Below are positions 7,895-16,173 of a DNA stretch of 48,666 nucleotides, one piece after another. The notes beneath the pieces are model-generated. The model did not search any database, was not told where the DNA came from, and saw only the letters and a list, made by a program, of their open reading frames with translations. The first letter of the stretch is position 1, and every line of letters starts with the position of its first letter. The translations under genes were made by a program, and so were the position numbers. The DNA is from Bacteroidetes bacterium HGW-Bacteroidetes-2 (GTDB taxonomy: Bacteria > Bacteroidota > Bacteroidia > Flavobacteriales > Flavobacteriaceae), in assembly GCA_002842575.1 (NCBI GenBank), contig PHDJ01000021.1, positions 1-48,666 of the forward strand. Direction: 5' to 3'.

Positions 7895-8152
7895 TTAGAT
7901 TTCTGGTATTTCTAAATCGTCAAGTTCCCCAAGTTGTTGCAGGATTTCAAAGGTTTTTTTTGCTTCTTCTTCATTAACGATACTTATTGCTGCTCCCACG
8001 TGAACCATTACATAATCATTAACTTTAGCATCAGAAACTAAAGTTAAATTAACTTCTTTAATAACCCCGTCAAAGGAAACTTTTCCTATTCGGAATGTTT
8101 CGTCTAATTGACTGGTTATGGCTATTAATTTGCCAGGAATGGATAAACACAT
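7895..8152 (-). CDS. hypC: Hydrogenase maturation factor HypC
   Basis: The 85-residue protein begins MCLSIPGK, with the essential Cys2 of the HypC/HupF family, and keeps GKVSFDGVIKEVNL and DYVMVHVGAAISIV. HypC works with HypD to carry the Fe(CN)2CO unit and deliver it to the hydrogenase large-subunit precursor. It begins five bases after hypB and precedes the Aat-like gene by 17 bases, so it sits mid-operon. Nothing unusual is seen apart from a slightly acidic C-terminal tail. Confidence 0.96.
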   Translation of the reverse strand: MCLSIPGKLIAITSQLDETFRIGKVSFDGVIKEVNLTLVSDAKVNDYVMVHVGAAISIVNEEEAKKTFEILQQLGELDDLEIPEI

Positions 8153-8157
8153 TTTTT

Positions 8158-9009
8158 TTAGTTTTTGGGTTGATTTCTATTTTTTTTAAGCCAAGTAAAC
8201 CAAACTTCCATTCCCTCACCCGTAGTGGCAGAAATTTCAATAAATTCTAATTTAGGGTTTACTTTTAGGGCATATTGTTTTAGTTTTTCTAAATTCACAT
8301 TTACATAAGGTAACAAATCAATTTTATTTATAATGCACAAATCGGAAGAGTGAAACATATCGGGATATTTGATAGGTTTATCTTCGCCCTCAGTTGTACT
8401 GATGATGACTATACGTTTTGACTCACCCAAATCAAACATGGACGGGCATACTAAATTTCCTACATTTTCTATCATTAAAACAGCGTGATCTGTAATATCC
8501 AGTTTTTTTAGGGCTTCATAAATAGTGTCACTTTCTAAATGGCAACCTTTTCCTGTATTTATTTGAACAACTGGAATGTCAAAAGCAGAAATTCTATTGG
8601 CGTCATTTAGCGTTTGTTGATCACCTTCAATAACAAAAAACGGTATAGTATCTTTTAAATCTTTTAGAGTTCGTTCTAAAATAGAGGTTTTTCCTGAACC
8701 AGGAGAGCTTACTAAATTTAGGGCAAATATATTTTTAGCTTCAAAAAGACCTCGGTTTCTAGCAGCCATTAGGTCATTATGATGTAAAATGTCTTTCTCC
8801 ACATCAATTACTTTTCTTTGATGCTGCTCATGCTCATGAACGTGCTCATGGGTATGTGCGTGTTTATGAGAGTGATCATCATGGGTATGTTCATAAACAA
8901 GCCCTTGTGCATCTATATGAGAATGGGTATGCTCATGAGTTAATAAATCTTTTGGATTTTGAATTCGCACACCATTCTCTCCACTGCCACAACCACAAGT
9001 TCCGCACAT
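8158..9009 (-). CDS. hypB: Nickel-loading GTPase HypB with His-rich metal-storage region
   Basis: The product starts MCGTCGCGSG, giving the high-affinity N-terminal nickel motif (Cys2, Cys5, Cys7). Residues 25-63 contain 15 histidines and should store or buffer nickel. The SIMIBI GTPase domain follows, with P-loop SSPGSGKTS (about 101-109), the Cys/His metal site in GKGCHLES, ENVGNLVCP, and NKIDLLPY for guanine recognition. HypB inserts Ni into the large subunit with HypA. The ATG at 9009 gives the canonical N-terminus. An in-frame ATG at 9039 would add ten residues and overlap hypA by 14 bases; I judge it less likely. Confidence 0.95.
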   Translation of the reverse strand: MCGTCGCGSGENGVRIQNPKDLLTHEHTHSHIDAQGLVYEHTHDDHSHKHAHTHEHVHEHEQHQRKVIDVEKDILHHNDLMAARNRGLFEAKNIFALNLVSSPGSGKTSILERTLKDLKDTIPFFVIEGDQQTLNDANRISAFDIPVVQINTGKGCHLESDTIYEALKKLDITDHAVLMIENVGNLVCPSMFDLGESKRIVIISTTEGEDKPIKYPDMFHSSDLCIINKIDLLPYVNVNLEKLKQYALKVNPKLEFIEISATTGEGMEVWFTWLKKNRNQPKN

Positions 9010-9025
9010 ATCATTTTTTATTAAA

Positions 9026-9367
9026 TTAAACAACTTCAAGCGCTTTTACACGCAATTCCTTTCCTTGAATAATTCCTTTAAAATTACTTTTGCATTTTGG
9101 GCATGAATCATATATGTGGTTAATAGTAAAAATGGTATCACAATCTACACATTTAGCAATTCCTTCAAGGAGGTTAATTTTTTTAATGGCATTTTCTAAA
9201 ACGCTGTCTTTTACAGCGGCAGGCCAAACAAAATGTAAAGATTCAAAATCAATGCCTGCCAGCGCACCAATTTCGAGCTCAATCAATTCAACATATTTTG
9301 CTTGAGCTTTGGCAGTTTCTTCTTCTGCTATTTTTACAATTCCCAAAGCTACAGACAATTCATGCAT
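9026..9367 (-). CDS. hypA: Hydrogenase nickel-incorporation protein HypA
   Basis: The 113-residue protein begins MHELS, where His2 is the nickel ligand of the family. The structural zinc site is formed by two CxxC pairs (Cys73/Cys76 and Cys89/Cys92) in CVDCDTIF and DSCPKC. It passes nickel to HypB and the large-subunit precursor. It is the first gene of the leftward operon hypA-hypB-hypC-Aat-like-TPR and is divergent from the hydrogenase structural operon, with a 184-base shared control region. Confidence 0.96.
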   Translation of the reverse strand: MHELSVALGIVKIAEEETAKAQAKYVELIELEIGALAGIDFESLHFVWPAAVKDSVLENAIKKINLLEGIAKCVDCDTIFTINHIYDSCPKCKSNFKGIIQGKELRVKALEVV

Positions 9368-9438
9368 AATTTACTTTTTGAAGCATTTTACATTAAGTAA
9401 TTAGCTCATAAAAGTAAAAGGAAAGTATTTTTTAATAT

Positions 9439-9452
9439 ATGACAAATGTCAT
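9439..9452. promoter_or_regulatory. ATGAC-AAAT-GTCAT palindrome between the hyp and hydrogenase operons
   Basis: This is a perfect 5-4-5 inverted repeat in the 184-base divergent region (9368-9551), centred 106 bases before the small-subunit ATG and 78 bases from the hypA ATG. Spacing and TGAC/GTCA half-sites resemble Crp/Fnr-family operators. I found no good TAnnTTTG box serving either gene, which fits activator-dependent promoters. The regulator is not encoded in the window. Confidence 0.5.
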
Positions 9453-9551
9453 TTATTAAAAAATTAATACTGCATAAGTTTATATATTAAAAATTTGGTT
9501 TTAATTATCTCTAAGATATTCAAAATAAATCAATAAAAATTTCTTCTAGTT

Positions 9552-10676
9552 ATGGCAACAAAAACAGATGTTAAAGAAACGTATTATGAAAGTATAATAA
9601 ATCATGGGTACAGCCGGCGTGATTTTATGAAATTTGCAACATATATTACAGCATATATGGGTTTAGAAACAACTATGATTGGCCAGGTAGCCAAAGCTTT
9701 AGAAACCACATATCGGGTTCCAGTAATTTGGGAACATTTTCAAGAATGTACTTGTTGTAGCGAATCCTTTATTCGGTCTGACCACCCCATTGTTTCTGAA
9801 ATTTTGTTAGATAAAATTTCTTTAGATTATTCTTTAACATTAATGGCCGCTTCGGGTCACCAAGCTGAAGCAGCTAAACATGCCACTATGGATAAATACC
9901 CAGGAGAATATATACTCTGTGTGGAGGGCTCAGTGCCTTTGGGGGATGATGGTAATTATTGTTGCATTGCGGGAAGGTCAGCAAAAGATATTTTGTTAGA
10001 ATCTGCTGCCGGAGCAAAAGCCATAATAGCTTGGGGAAGTTGTGCTTCAAATGGATGTGTGCAAGCAGCCTATCCAAATCCAACAGATGCAACCCCTATC
10101 CATAAAATCATCAAAAACAAACCTATTATTCGGGTTCCTGGCTGTCCTCCTATTGGCGAAGTTATGGCAGGTGTTATTGTACATTTAGTAACTTTTGGCA
10201 AATTACCTCAATTAGATGGACTAGGAAGACCTAAAGCATTTTATTCTAAACGGGTACACGATAGTTGTTATAGAAGACCTTATTATGATGCAGGGCTGTT
10301 TGCCGAAACTTTTGACGATCAAAATGCAAAAGATGGATATTGCTTATACAAAGTAGGTTGCAAAGGTCCTATGACTTACAATTCTTGTGGAACCATTAAA
10401 TGGAACAATGGAGTTAGTTATCCAATTCAATCTGGTCATGGTTGTATAGGATGTAGTGAAGAAAATTTTTGGGATAATGGTCCATTTTATGAAAGAATGA
10501 CGGGATTAGCTGGTTTTGGCATTGAAAGTTCTGCAGACACTATTGGAAAAGTAGCCGCTGGAGTTGTTTTAGGTGGCCTTGCTGTTCATGCGATTGCAGC
10601 CAACGTATCTAAACGAAAAGAACTGTCGGGTCGAGCTTCAAGAGGTGTTGAAAATGAAAAAAAATTAGATTCTTAA
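9552..10676 (+). CDS. hupS: [NiFe]-hydrogenase small subunit, oxygen-tolerant type
   Basis: The 374-residue precursor has a Tat signal (YSRRDFMKF, residues 20-28) and a C-terminal hydrophobic anchor (about 329-353). The proximal-cluster cysteines are Cys66, Cys69, Cys164 and Cys198 (in ECTCCSES, WGSCASNGC and PGCPP). Two extra cysteines, Cys68 and Cys169, sit exactly where oxygen-tolerant enzymes such as E. coli Hyd-1 have Cys19 and Cys120 to form a [4Fe-3S] cluster. Later motifs (VHDSCYRR, VGCKGPMTYNSCG, GHGCIGCSEENFWD) supply the distal and medial clusters. The subunit relays electrons from the NiFe site to the membrane cytochrome b. It is exported folded with the large subunit. The gene is first in its operon, 11 bases before the large subunit. 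Confidence 0.97.
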   Translation: MATKTDVKETYYESIINHGYSRRDFMKFATYITAYMGLETTMIGQVAKALETTYRVPVIWEHFQECTCCSESFIRSDHPIVSEILLDKISLDYSLTLMAASGHQAEAAKHATMDKYPGEYILCVEGSVPLGDDGNYCCIAGRSAKDILLESAAGAKAIIAWGSCASNGCVQAAYPNPTDATPIHKIIKNKPIIRVPGCPPIGEVMAGVIVHLVTFGKLPQLDGLGRPKAFYSKRVHDSCYRRPYYDAGLFAETFDDQNAKDGYCLYKVGCKGPMTYNSCGTIKWNNGVSYPIQSGHGCIGCSEENFWDNGPFYERMTGLAGFGIESSADTIGKVAAGVVLGGLAVHAIAANVSKRKELSGRASRGVENEKKLDS

Positions 10677-10687
10677 AATAAAATAAT

Positions 10688-12421
10688 ATGTCAAACAGAA
10701 TAGTTGTTGACCCAATCACCAGAATTGAAGGTCATTTACGAATTGAAGTAGAAGTTAAAGATGGTGTAATCACCGATGCTTTTAGTTCTAGCCCGATGGT
10801 TCGCGGTCTTGAAAACATAGTTAAAGGCAGAGACCCCCGAGATGTTTGGGCTTTTGTACAACGCGCTTGTGGTGTTTGTACCACAGTTCACGCATTAGCA
10901 TCCGTTAGATCTGTAGAAGATGCTTTAGGTATTCAGGTGCCACCCAATGCCGAAATGGTCAGAAATATTATGGAAGGAGCTTTGTACATGCACGATCATA
11001 CCGTGCATTTTTATCATCTGCATGCTTTGGATTGGGTAGATGTTGTAAATGCGTTAAAAGCAGATCCAATTAAAACCTCTGAATTAGCGCAAAGTATTTC
11101 TAAATGGCCAAAAAGTTCTCCTGGCTATTTTTCAGATGTAAAAAAACGTATCACTAAGTTTGTTGAAAGTGGACAACTAGGTATTTTTGCTAATGGGTAT
11201 TGGGGACATCCTCAAATGAAATTACCGCCTGAAGTAAACTTAATGGCAGTAGCTCATTATTTAGAAGCTTTAGAATGGCAAAAGGAAATTGTGAAAGTGC
11301 ATACTATTTTTGGAGGTAAAAATCCACACCCAAATTATTTAGTGGGGGGAATGGCATGTGCAATAAATATTGAAAGTCCTGGTGGTCTTAACGCTGAACG
11401 CTTGGCTTATGTAGGGAAACTACTTCAAGAAGGAAAAGACTTTGTAGAGCAAGTTTATATACCCGATTTATTAGCAATTGCCTCGTTTTATAAAGACTGG
11501 GGAGGCATAGGCAAAGCTTTTGGAAATTATATGGCTTATGGTGATTTTCCAACCAATGGATACAATGATATTTCTAGTTTTAAATTTCCGCAAGGAGTTA
11601 TTTTAGATAGAGATTTGTCGAAAGTTTATGATGTAAACCACCGAAATGGTGATATTGAAGAGTTTATAAACAACTCTTGGTATGAAGAATATGCTGAAGG
11701 CAAAGATGCAGGAAAACACCCTTGGGATGGTGAAACTAAAATAAATTATTCCGGGCCTAAACCACCTTATGATCAACTAGATGTAAATCAAAAATATAGC
11801 TTTATTAAAACACCTCGATGGAAAGGTAAACCTATGGAAGTAGGCCCACTTGCCAGATTGCTGGTAGGTTATGGCAGAGAAAACAAAGAAATTCAAGATG
11901 CTGTAAATGGTGCTTTAGCACATTTAAATGTTCCGGTGGATGCCTTGTTTTCTACTTTGGGAAGAACCGCAGCTAGAGGAATTGAAACTCAATTAGTAGC
12001 AAATTGGACTATGGAGTTTTATAACACATTACTTCAAAACATTAAAAATGGAGATAGTAGAATGGCAAACATGGACAAATGGGAACCAAATAAATGGGAA
12101 AAAGAATCAAAAGGCGTAGGATTTTCTGAAGCTCCAAGAGGAGCTTTAGGTCATTGGATTAGGATTAAAGATGCCAAAACAGAAAACTATCAATTAGTTG
12201 TACCTAGTACTTGGAATGCCTCTCCTAGAGATCCAAAGGGTCAGCTATCTGCCTATGAATCTGCACTTATTGGCACACCTGTGGCAGATCCAGAATTACC
12301 ATTAGAAATTATCAGAACCATCCATTCCTTTGACCCCTGCATTGCGTGTGCTGTTCACCTGTACGACGAACACGGAAAACAAATTTCTCAAGTGCAGAAT
12401 ATTTCAAGTTGTGATGTTTAA
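10688..12421 (+). CDS. hupL: [NiFe]-hydrogenase large subunit (catalytic)
   Basis: The 577-residue protein holds the NiFe active site. The N-terminal ligands are in RACGVCTTVH (Cys61, Cys64, His68) and the C-terminal ones in DPCIACAVH (Cys551, Cys554, His557). A 20-residue tail after His557, beginning LYDEHGK, should be removed by the maturation protease encoded two genes downstream. The start MSNRIVVDPITRIEGHLRIE is canonical for group 1 enzymes. Together with the extra cysteines in the small subunit this points to a group 1d-like membrane-bound H2-uptake hydrogenase. The catalysed reaction is H2 to 2H+ plus 2e-. The protein has no signal and would travel with the Tat-targeted small subunit. 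Confidence 0.98.
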   Translation: MSNRIVVDPITRIEGHLRIEVEVKDGVITDAFSSSPMVRGLENIVKGRDPRDVWAFVQRACGVCTTVHALASVRSVEDALGIQVPPNAEMVRNIMEGALYMHDHTVHFYHLHALDWVDVVNALKADPIKTSELAQSISKWPKSSPGYFSDVKKRITKFVESGQLGIFANGYWGHPQMKLPPEVNLMAVAHYLEALEWQKEIVKVHTIFGGKNPHPNYLVGGMACAINIESPGGLNAERLAYVGKLLQEGKDFVEQVYIPDLLAIASFYKDWGGIGKAFGNYMAYGDFPTNGYNDISSFKFPQGVILDRDLSKVYDVNHRNGDIEEFINNSWYEEYAEGKDAGKHPWDGETKINYSGPKPPYDQLDVNQKYSFIKTPRWKGKPMEVGPLARLLVGYGRENKEIQDAVNGALAHLNVPVDALFSTLGRTAARGIETQLVANWTMEFYNTLLQNIKNGDSRMANMDKWEPNKWEKESKGVGFSEAPRGALGHWIRIKDAKTENYQLVVPSTWNASPRDPKGQLSAYESALIGTPVADPELPLEIIRTIHSFDPCIACAVHLYDEHGKQISQVQNISSCDV

Positions 12422-12439
12422 TTTATTAAATACTTAATC

Positions 12440-13171
12440 ATGATAACAAAAAACTTTCAACGAGTCTATATTTGGGAATTGCCTGTGAGGATTTTTCATT
12501 GGGTAAATGTTTTAGCTATTCTAGTATTAATTACTACAGGATTGCTAATATCTAACCCTCCAGCAATTTTATCCAGTGCAGATGCAAGTGAAATATATTG
12601 GTTTGGTACCGTTAGATTTATACATTTTACGGCGGCTTATATTTTCTTTTTTAATATGATATTCAGAATTTATTGGTCTTTCGTGGGAAACAAACACGCA
12701 AGTTGGAGAGCTATGCTGCCTTTAAATAAAAAATGGTTTCAAAATTTTTCTTATGTTTTTAAGGTAGATATTCTTTTAAGAAATGAACAAAAATCCCATT
12801 TTTCTAATATTAGTGTGGGACATAACAGTATTGCTGGAATTTCATACGTTGCTCTATTTTTACTTGCTTTAGTTCAGGTATTTACAGGATTTGGTTTGTA
12901 TTCGTCAACCTCACAGTGGTGGTTGCCTCAATTATTTGCTTGGGTAGTACCATTTTTAGGCGGCGATTTTATGGCTAGAACCTTGCACCACATAGCCACT
13001 TGGGGTTTTATTTTATTTACACTCATTCATCTTTATTTAGTTTTTTATCACGATTGGTTGGAGGGCAGAGGTGAAGTTTCCTCTATGTTTGGAGGCTATA
13101 AGTTTGTTAATAAAAAACGAATTAGTTCTAAAAAAGCAACTAATAATATTGTGGAAAGCAAAAAAAATTAA
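12440..13171 (+). CDS. hupC: Ni/Fe-hydrogenase b-type cytochrome subunit
   Basis: The 243-residue membrane protein has four predicted helices (about 20-40, 60-80, 130-152, 178-200 and the following loop). Candidate heme-b His ligands lie in RIFHWVN, RFIHFTAAY, ARTLHHIATW and LIHLYLVFYHDW; the last pattern, with HDWLEGRGEVSSMFGGYKF, is typical of HyaC/HupC. It anchors the hydrogenase and passes electrons to quinone. It begins 18 bases after the large subunit, so it is co-transcribed. The C-terminal tail is Lys-rich and cytoplasmic. Confidence 0.95.
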   Translation: MITKNFQRVYIWELPVRIFHWVNVLAILVLITTGLLISNPPAILSSADASEIYWFGTVRFIHFTAAYIFFFNMIFRIYWSFVGNKHASWRAMLPLNKKWFQNFSYVFKVDILLRNEQKSHFSNISVGHNSIAGISYVALFLLALVQVFTGFGLYSSTSQWWLPQLFAWVVPFLGGDFMARTLHHIATWGFILFTLIHLYLVFYHDWLEGRGEVSSMFGGYKFVNKKRISSKKATNNIVESKKN

Positions 13172-13232
13172 AAAAAAAATTTTGCTCTTTAATAAAATAA
13201 ATAAAAATAGGAAGGTGAATAATTTAGATAAG

Positions 13233-13748
13233 ATGCCTGTTGCAATTAGTAGTGATGCCTTTTTTTTTGAAAAAGATAAATCAGGCAGCACATTGCTTTT
13301 AGGTGTAGGAAATTACTTAATGGGAGATGAAGGTATAGGCGTTCATCTTATTCAGGAAATAGCGCAATTAAAGCTTCCAGAAAATGTAGATATTTTAGAT
13401 GGTGGTACTGGTGGGTTTTTACTTCTTAATTGTTTTGAGGCGTATAAAAATATCATTTTTGTGGATGCAACAATGGATGGAAAACCAGAAGGAACTATTA
13501 CTTTAATTCGCCCAAAATTTGCTTCCGATTTTCCTTCAGCACTTAGTGTTCACGATGTTGGTTTAAAAGATATGATAGAGGCCGTGTATCTTATGGATAT
13601 GAAATCTAATCTTTGGTTATTTACGATTACTATCAAAGAAATTATTCCTATGACGGTTGGGCTATCCCCTAATGTAAAACAAGCCATACCGCAATTAATT
13701 TCTCAAATTTTTGCTCTTGCCGAACAATTAAATAAGGAAGCACAATAA
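13233..13748 (+). CDS. hupD: Hydrogenase maturation endopeptidase (HyaD/HupD family)
   Basis: From the ATG at 13233 the product is 171 residues, normal for the family. The nickel-sensing residues of HybD-type proteases are present: Glu33 in MGDEGIGVHL, Asp78 in FVDAT and His107 in LSVHDVGL, with DGGTGG before them. The enzyme cuts the C-terminal extension from the nickel-loaded large subunit. The frame stays open back into the cytochrome gene, and a GTG at 13215 is an alternative start; the ATG is preferred because the core domain begins soon after it. The order after the cytochrome b gene is the standard one for uptake hydrogenases. Confidence 0.93.
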   Translation: MPVAISSDAFFFEKDKSGSTLLLGVGNYLMGDEGIGVHLIQEIAQLKLPENVDILDGGTGGFLLLNCFEAYKNIIFVDATMDGKPEGTITLIRPKFASDFPSALSVHDVGLKDMIEAVYLMDMKSNLWLFTITIKEIIPMTVGLSPNVKQAIPQLISQIFALAEQLNKEAQ

Positions 13749-13763
13749 TTTTAAATAATACTC

Positions 13764-13792
13764 TGGTGTTCTTATTTTATTTAAAAACACCA
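13764..13792 (+). other. Hairpin between hupD and hypF
   Basis: TGGTGTT at 13764-13770 pairs with AACACCA at 13786-13792 around an AT-rich 15-base loop, in the 55-base gap between hupD and hypF. It lacks a long T run, so it may be a weak attenuator, an RNA-stability element or chance. Confidence 0.3.
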
Positions 13793-13803
13793 ATTTTATA
13801 GCC

Positions 13804-16116
13804 ATGCAAAAGACATATAAAATAGGTGTTTCTGGTCAAGTTCAGGGCGTTGGTTTTCGCCCTTTTGTTTATGCTTTAGCGCTTCAATTTAATTTGAAAG
13901 GCACCGTTTCAAATACGGAAGAAGGAGTAAATATTTTTGTTTCCGGATTAAAAACTAAAATTCAGCCATTTTATACAAGTCTTATTGAAAATCCTCCTGA
14001 AGTATCAAAAATAAGCAAGAGTTTTTTTAAAGAAATTCCTTATATCAGTTTTGATGATTTTAAAATCATAGTATCTCCAAAAGTAACCAAGCTCAACCTT
14101 CAGCTTACCCCCGATTTTGCTATTTGTGAAAATTGCCGTAAAGAGTTATCAGATAGCACAAACAGACGGTATCAATATCCATTCATAACTTGTGTGCATT
14201 GTGGACCCAGATGGGCTATTACCAAAAACTTCCCTTTTGAACGGCATAACACTAGTATAAAAATGTATCGCATGTGTAAGGATTGTAAAATGGAATATGC
14301 AAATCCAGAAAACCGAAGATTTCATTCACAAACCAATAGTTGTTCCAATTGTGGATTTCACCTATCCTTAACAAATGCCACAGGATTAGAAATAGATTTT
14401 AAAAAAAATAATGTTTTTGAAAAAGTGGCTCATTTATTAAAGCAAGGAAATATCATCGCCATTAAGAATAGTAGTGGCTATTTGTTGTGTTGTGATGCAG
14501 CTAATGTAGGTGCTATTCATCGATTGCGAAGAAAAAAAAACCGACCAAACAAGCCCTTTGCGGTATTGTATCCTTCGCTTTCTCTTTTAAAAAAACATGC
14601 TAGTATCAATGTAAAACAACAAAAGGCACTCACCTCGGCAGAGAGTCCAATTGTTATTCTGCCAATAAATGATTTCAAAGGTAAATTAGCGTTAACCGAA
14701 TTGGTACCTAAACTCAATCATCTTGGTGTTATGTTACCCTATTCTGGAATCTTGCAATTGTTAGCTAACAAATTAAACATACCTATTGTAGCAACAAGTG
14801 GGAACTTACATGGCTCACCTATATTAAGTGATCAAAAAGAGGCGTCTCCAGTTTTAAACAAAATGGCCGATTATTTTTTGCATCATAACTTAGAAATCTG
14901 TAACGCTCAGGATGATTCTGTACTTAAAATTAGCAACAAATTTCAGCACAAGGTCTTGTTTAGACGATCACGTGGGTATGCACCAAATTATTTTGGTAAA
15001 ATACCAAAATCGAAAGAAATAATTATGGCGATGGGCGGGCATTTAAAAAGTACTATTTGTTTTTTGCCTAATGATTTTTTATATATTAGTCAATACCTAG
15101 GAGATTTAGATAATTTTGATGTTTACAAAAGATTTACGGAAACTGCAGATAAATTTCTTACCCTTTTTCAACAAAAACCCGATATTATTTTAACTGATTT
15201 ACATCCAGAATACCAAAGTACACAATTCGGTATTGAGTTTGCTATAAAATGGCAAGCAAATCATTTCAAAATTCAACATCACAAAGCACATTTTACATCC
15301 GTTTTAGGTGAACACAATCTTTTTAATAAACAAGTTCTAGGGGTTATTTGGGACGGAACTGGTTATGGAGATGATGGTCAAATCTGGGGGGGCGAATTTT
15401 TTAATTATCAATCACATAAAATAGATCGACTTGCCCATTTTGATTATTTTAACTGGTTAGCGGGAGATAAAATGGCGCAAATGCCAAAACTTTCTTTATT
15501 TTCTTTAGCAGATATACGTATGAAAAATGAAGTTGAAAGTAAATTCTCTAACCAAGAGTTATCTATTTATGCTTCTTTAATAAAAATAAATACATTAAAA
15601 ACCTCATCTGTTGGGAGGCTTTTTGATGCGGTTGCTTCCTTATTAGGAATTTGTGATTCAAATTCCTATGAGGGCGAAGCGGCTATTTTGCTTGAAAACT
15701 ATGGAAAAGAGTATGATTTAAAGCAATGTAAATCGTATTGTTCCATTTCAGAAAATAACAATATTCCTACAAAAAAACTCCTTAAAAATTTATATGATGA
15801 TTGGATGAATGGAACTTCAAAAGAAAATGTTGTAGTAAATTTTATGTACACTTTAGCCTCGATTGTTTTTCAAATGGCAGACCGCGTTCACTACAAAAAT
15901 ATTGCTTTTAGTGGAGGTGTTTTTCAAAATACCACCTTAATCGATATGCTAAAAGAAATGGCTGGTAATCAATACAAGTTATTTTTTAACAGTAACTTAG
16001 CTCCTAATGATGAAAATATTTCATTTGGTCAAATGATGTATTATTTGCATAACATAAATACGATTTCTAAATTTAAACCTAATGAGGTTAAAGTAGGGTT
16101 GGCACATAATAAATGA
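13804..16116 (+). CDS. hypF: Carbamoyltransferase HypF
   Basis: The 770-residue protein has all domains of full-length HypF. An acylphosphatase domain (GQVQGVGFRPFVYALA, residues about 1-90) comes first, then paired zinc fingers (CENCRKEL, CVHCGPRW, CKDCKMEY, CSNCGF, about 105-185), a YrdC-like domain (about 200-385) and a Kae1-like domain with HHKAHFTSVLGEH and GGVFQNTTL. It makes the carbamoyl-adenylate used by HypE to produce the CN ligands of the active-site iron. It lies 55 bases after hupD and before hypD and hypE. No truncation is seen. Confidence 0.97.
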   Translation: MQKTYKIGVSGQVQGVGFRPFVYALALQFNLKGTVSNTEEGVNIFVSGLKTKIQPFYTSLIENPPEVSKISKSFFKEIPYISFDDFKIIVSPKVTKLNLQLTPDFAICENCRKELSDSTNRRYQYPFITCVHCGPRWAITKNFPFERHNTSIKMYRMCKDCKMEYANPENRRFHSQTNSCSNCGFHLSLTNATGLEIDFKKNNVFEKVAHLLKQGNIIAIKNSSGYLLCCDAANVGAIHRLRRKKNRPNKPFAVLYPSLSLLKKHASINVKQQKALTSAESPIVILPINDFKGKLALTELVPKLNHLGVMLPYSGILQLLANKLNIPIVATSGNLHGSPILSDQKEASPVLNKMADYFLHHNLEICNAQDDSVLKISNKFQHKVLFRRSRGYAPNYFGKIPKSKEIIMAMGGHLKSTICFLPNDFLYISQYLGDLDNFDVYKRFTETADKFLTLFQQKPDIILTDLHPEYQSTQFGIEFAIKWQANHFKIQHHKAHFTSVLGEHNLFNKQVLGVIWDGTGYGDDGQIWGGEFFNYQSHKIDRLAHFDYFNWLAGDKMAQMPKLSLFSLADIRMKNEVESKFSNQELSIYASLIKINTLKTSSVGRLFDAVASLLGICDSNSYEGEAAILLENYGKEYDLKQCKSYCSISENNNIPTKKLLKNLYDDWMNGTSKENVVVNFMYTLASIVFQMADRVHYKNIAFSGGVFQNTTLIDMLKEMAGNQYKLFFNSNLAPNDENISFGQMMYYLHNINTISKFKPNEVKVGLAHNK

Positions 16117-16173
16117 CAAAATTAAAAAATGTAACATATTTTAATAGATTCTAGTTCCATAAATTAAAAGAAT

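Noticed and set aside
9009-9039. HypB start ten codons upstream
   Set aside because: The extra residues precede the canonical MCGTCGC nickel motif and overlap hypA. It remains possible but is less likely.
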